Program-made: the position numbers and the translations under genes
The notes under the pieces: model-generated
Databases searched by the model: none
What the model was told of the DNA's origin: nothing
Seen by the model: only the letters and a program-made list of their open reading frames with translations
NCBI GenBank assembly: GCA_019417865.1
Contig: DYCW01000366.1
Coordinates: 1-5,711, forward strand
Length of the DNA: 5,711 nt
DNA from: Ruminococcus sp.
GTDB taxonomy: Bacteria; Bacillota; Clostridia; Oscillospirales; Ruminococcaceae
Direction: 5' to 3'
Shown: piece by piece, positions 5,565 to 5,711 of the stretch
Layout: every line of letters begins with the position of its first letter
Numbering within the stretch: position 1 is the stretch's first letter

Positions 5565-5711
5565 ATAATGAATTCAAGCCGAAAATTGTTGCCTTTTGCT
5601 GTAACTGGTGTTCTTATGCTGGTGCAGATCTGGCAGGTACAAACCGTGCCAATTATCCGGCAGACGTTAAGATTATCCGTGTACCATGCTCTTGCCGTGT
5701 GAATCCGATCT
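5555..5711 (+). CDS. mvhD: MvhD-like [2Fe-2S] electron-transfer subunit, 5' part only
   Basis: ATG 5555 overlaps the hdrA stop (5562-5564) by 10 bases and opens a frame that stays open to the window end, giving the first 52 residues. The segment IVAFCCNWCSYAGADLAG (11-28) is the hallmark of the MvhD/VhuD family (methyl-viologen-reducing hydrogenase delta subunit), and KIIRVPCSCRVNP (39-51) is its second conserved block. Cysteines at 15, 16, 19, 45 and 47 include the likely [2Fe-2S] ligands. In Hdr complexes MvhD docks on HdrA and passes electrons in from hydrogenase, formate dehydrogenase or other donors. The second block reads PCSCRV, whereas the better-known methanogen form, from memory, is MCSGRV, so an extra Cys sits beside the ligand region. 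Full-length family members are about 130 to 150 residues, so most of the gene lies beyond the right edge. Confidence 0.88.
   Translation, partial: MQVNNEFKPKIVAFCCNWCSYAGADLAGTNRANYPADVKIIRVPCSCRVNPI

Overview
The window looks like chromosomal DNA from a strictly anaerobic, low-to-mid GC Firmicute, probably a gut-type Clostridia. The signs are strong AGGAGG-type ribosome binding sites, two perfect extended -10 promoter elements (TGnTATAAT), and a class II fumarase next to a heterodisulfide-reductase (Hdr) flavin/iron-sulfur gene set typical of obligate anaerobes. Family or genus cannot be fixed from the sequence alone. All supported genes lie on the + strand.

Layout: (1) 1-583, an extended -10 promoter and a small GNAT-family acetyltransferase starting at GTG, more AT-rich than what follows. 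(2) 584-901, a 318-base gap. Its first half is AT-rich with weak inverted repeats and T-tracts where transcription of the acetyltransferase may end. Its second half holds a very good sigma-A-type promoter (TTGAAC, 17-base spacer, TATAAT with TG extension) and a roughly 120-base leader containing a possible 12-codon mini-ORF that ends inside a perfect palindrome. (3) 902-2278, fumC, class II fumarate hydratase. (4) 2279-2371, a 93-base spacer dominated by a long hairpin with a perfect 12-bp core. (5) 2372-5564, hdrB, hdrC and hdrA in tight succession (gaps of 12 and 13 bases). (6) 5555-5711, the start of an mvhD-like gene that overlaps hdrA by 10 bases and runs off the window.

How the genes fit together: HdrA (FAD plus many Fe-S clusters), HdrC (two [4Fe-4S] clusters), HdrB (two cysteine-rich CCG motifs) and MvhD (electron-entry [2Fe-2S] subunit) form the soluble core of flavin-based electron-bifurcating complexes. 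In methanogens this core reduces CoM-S-S-CoB with hydrogen while reducing ferredoxin. Bacteria generally lack those coenzymes, and the substrate of this set cannot be read from the window. The most thought-provoking feature is fumC immediately upstream in the same orientation, with no convincing promoter between it and hdrB. This suggests, but does not prove, a link between fumarate/malate interconversion and the Hdr module. No hydrogenase, formate dehydrogenase, NADH-oxidising Flx/Flox or MetVF gene is visible. Such a partner, if present, would lie beyond the right edge.

No tRNA, rRNA, CRISPR array, insertion sequence, integrase or attachment site was seen.
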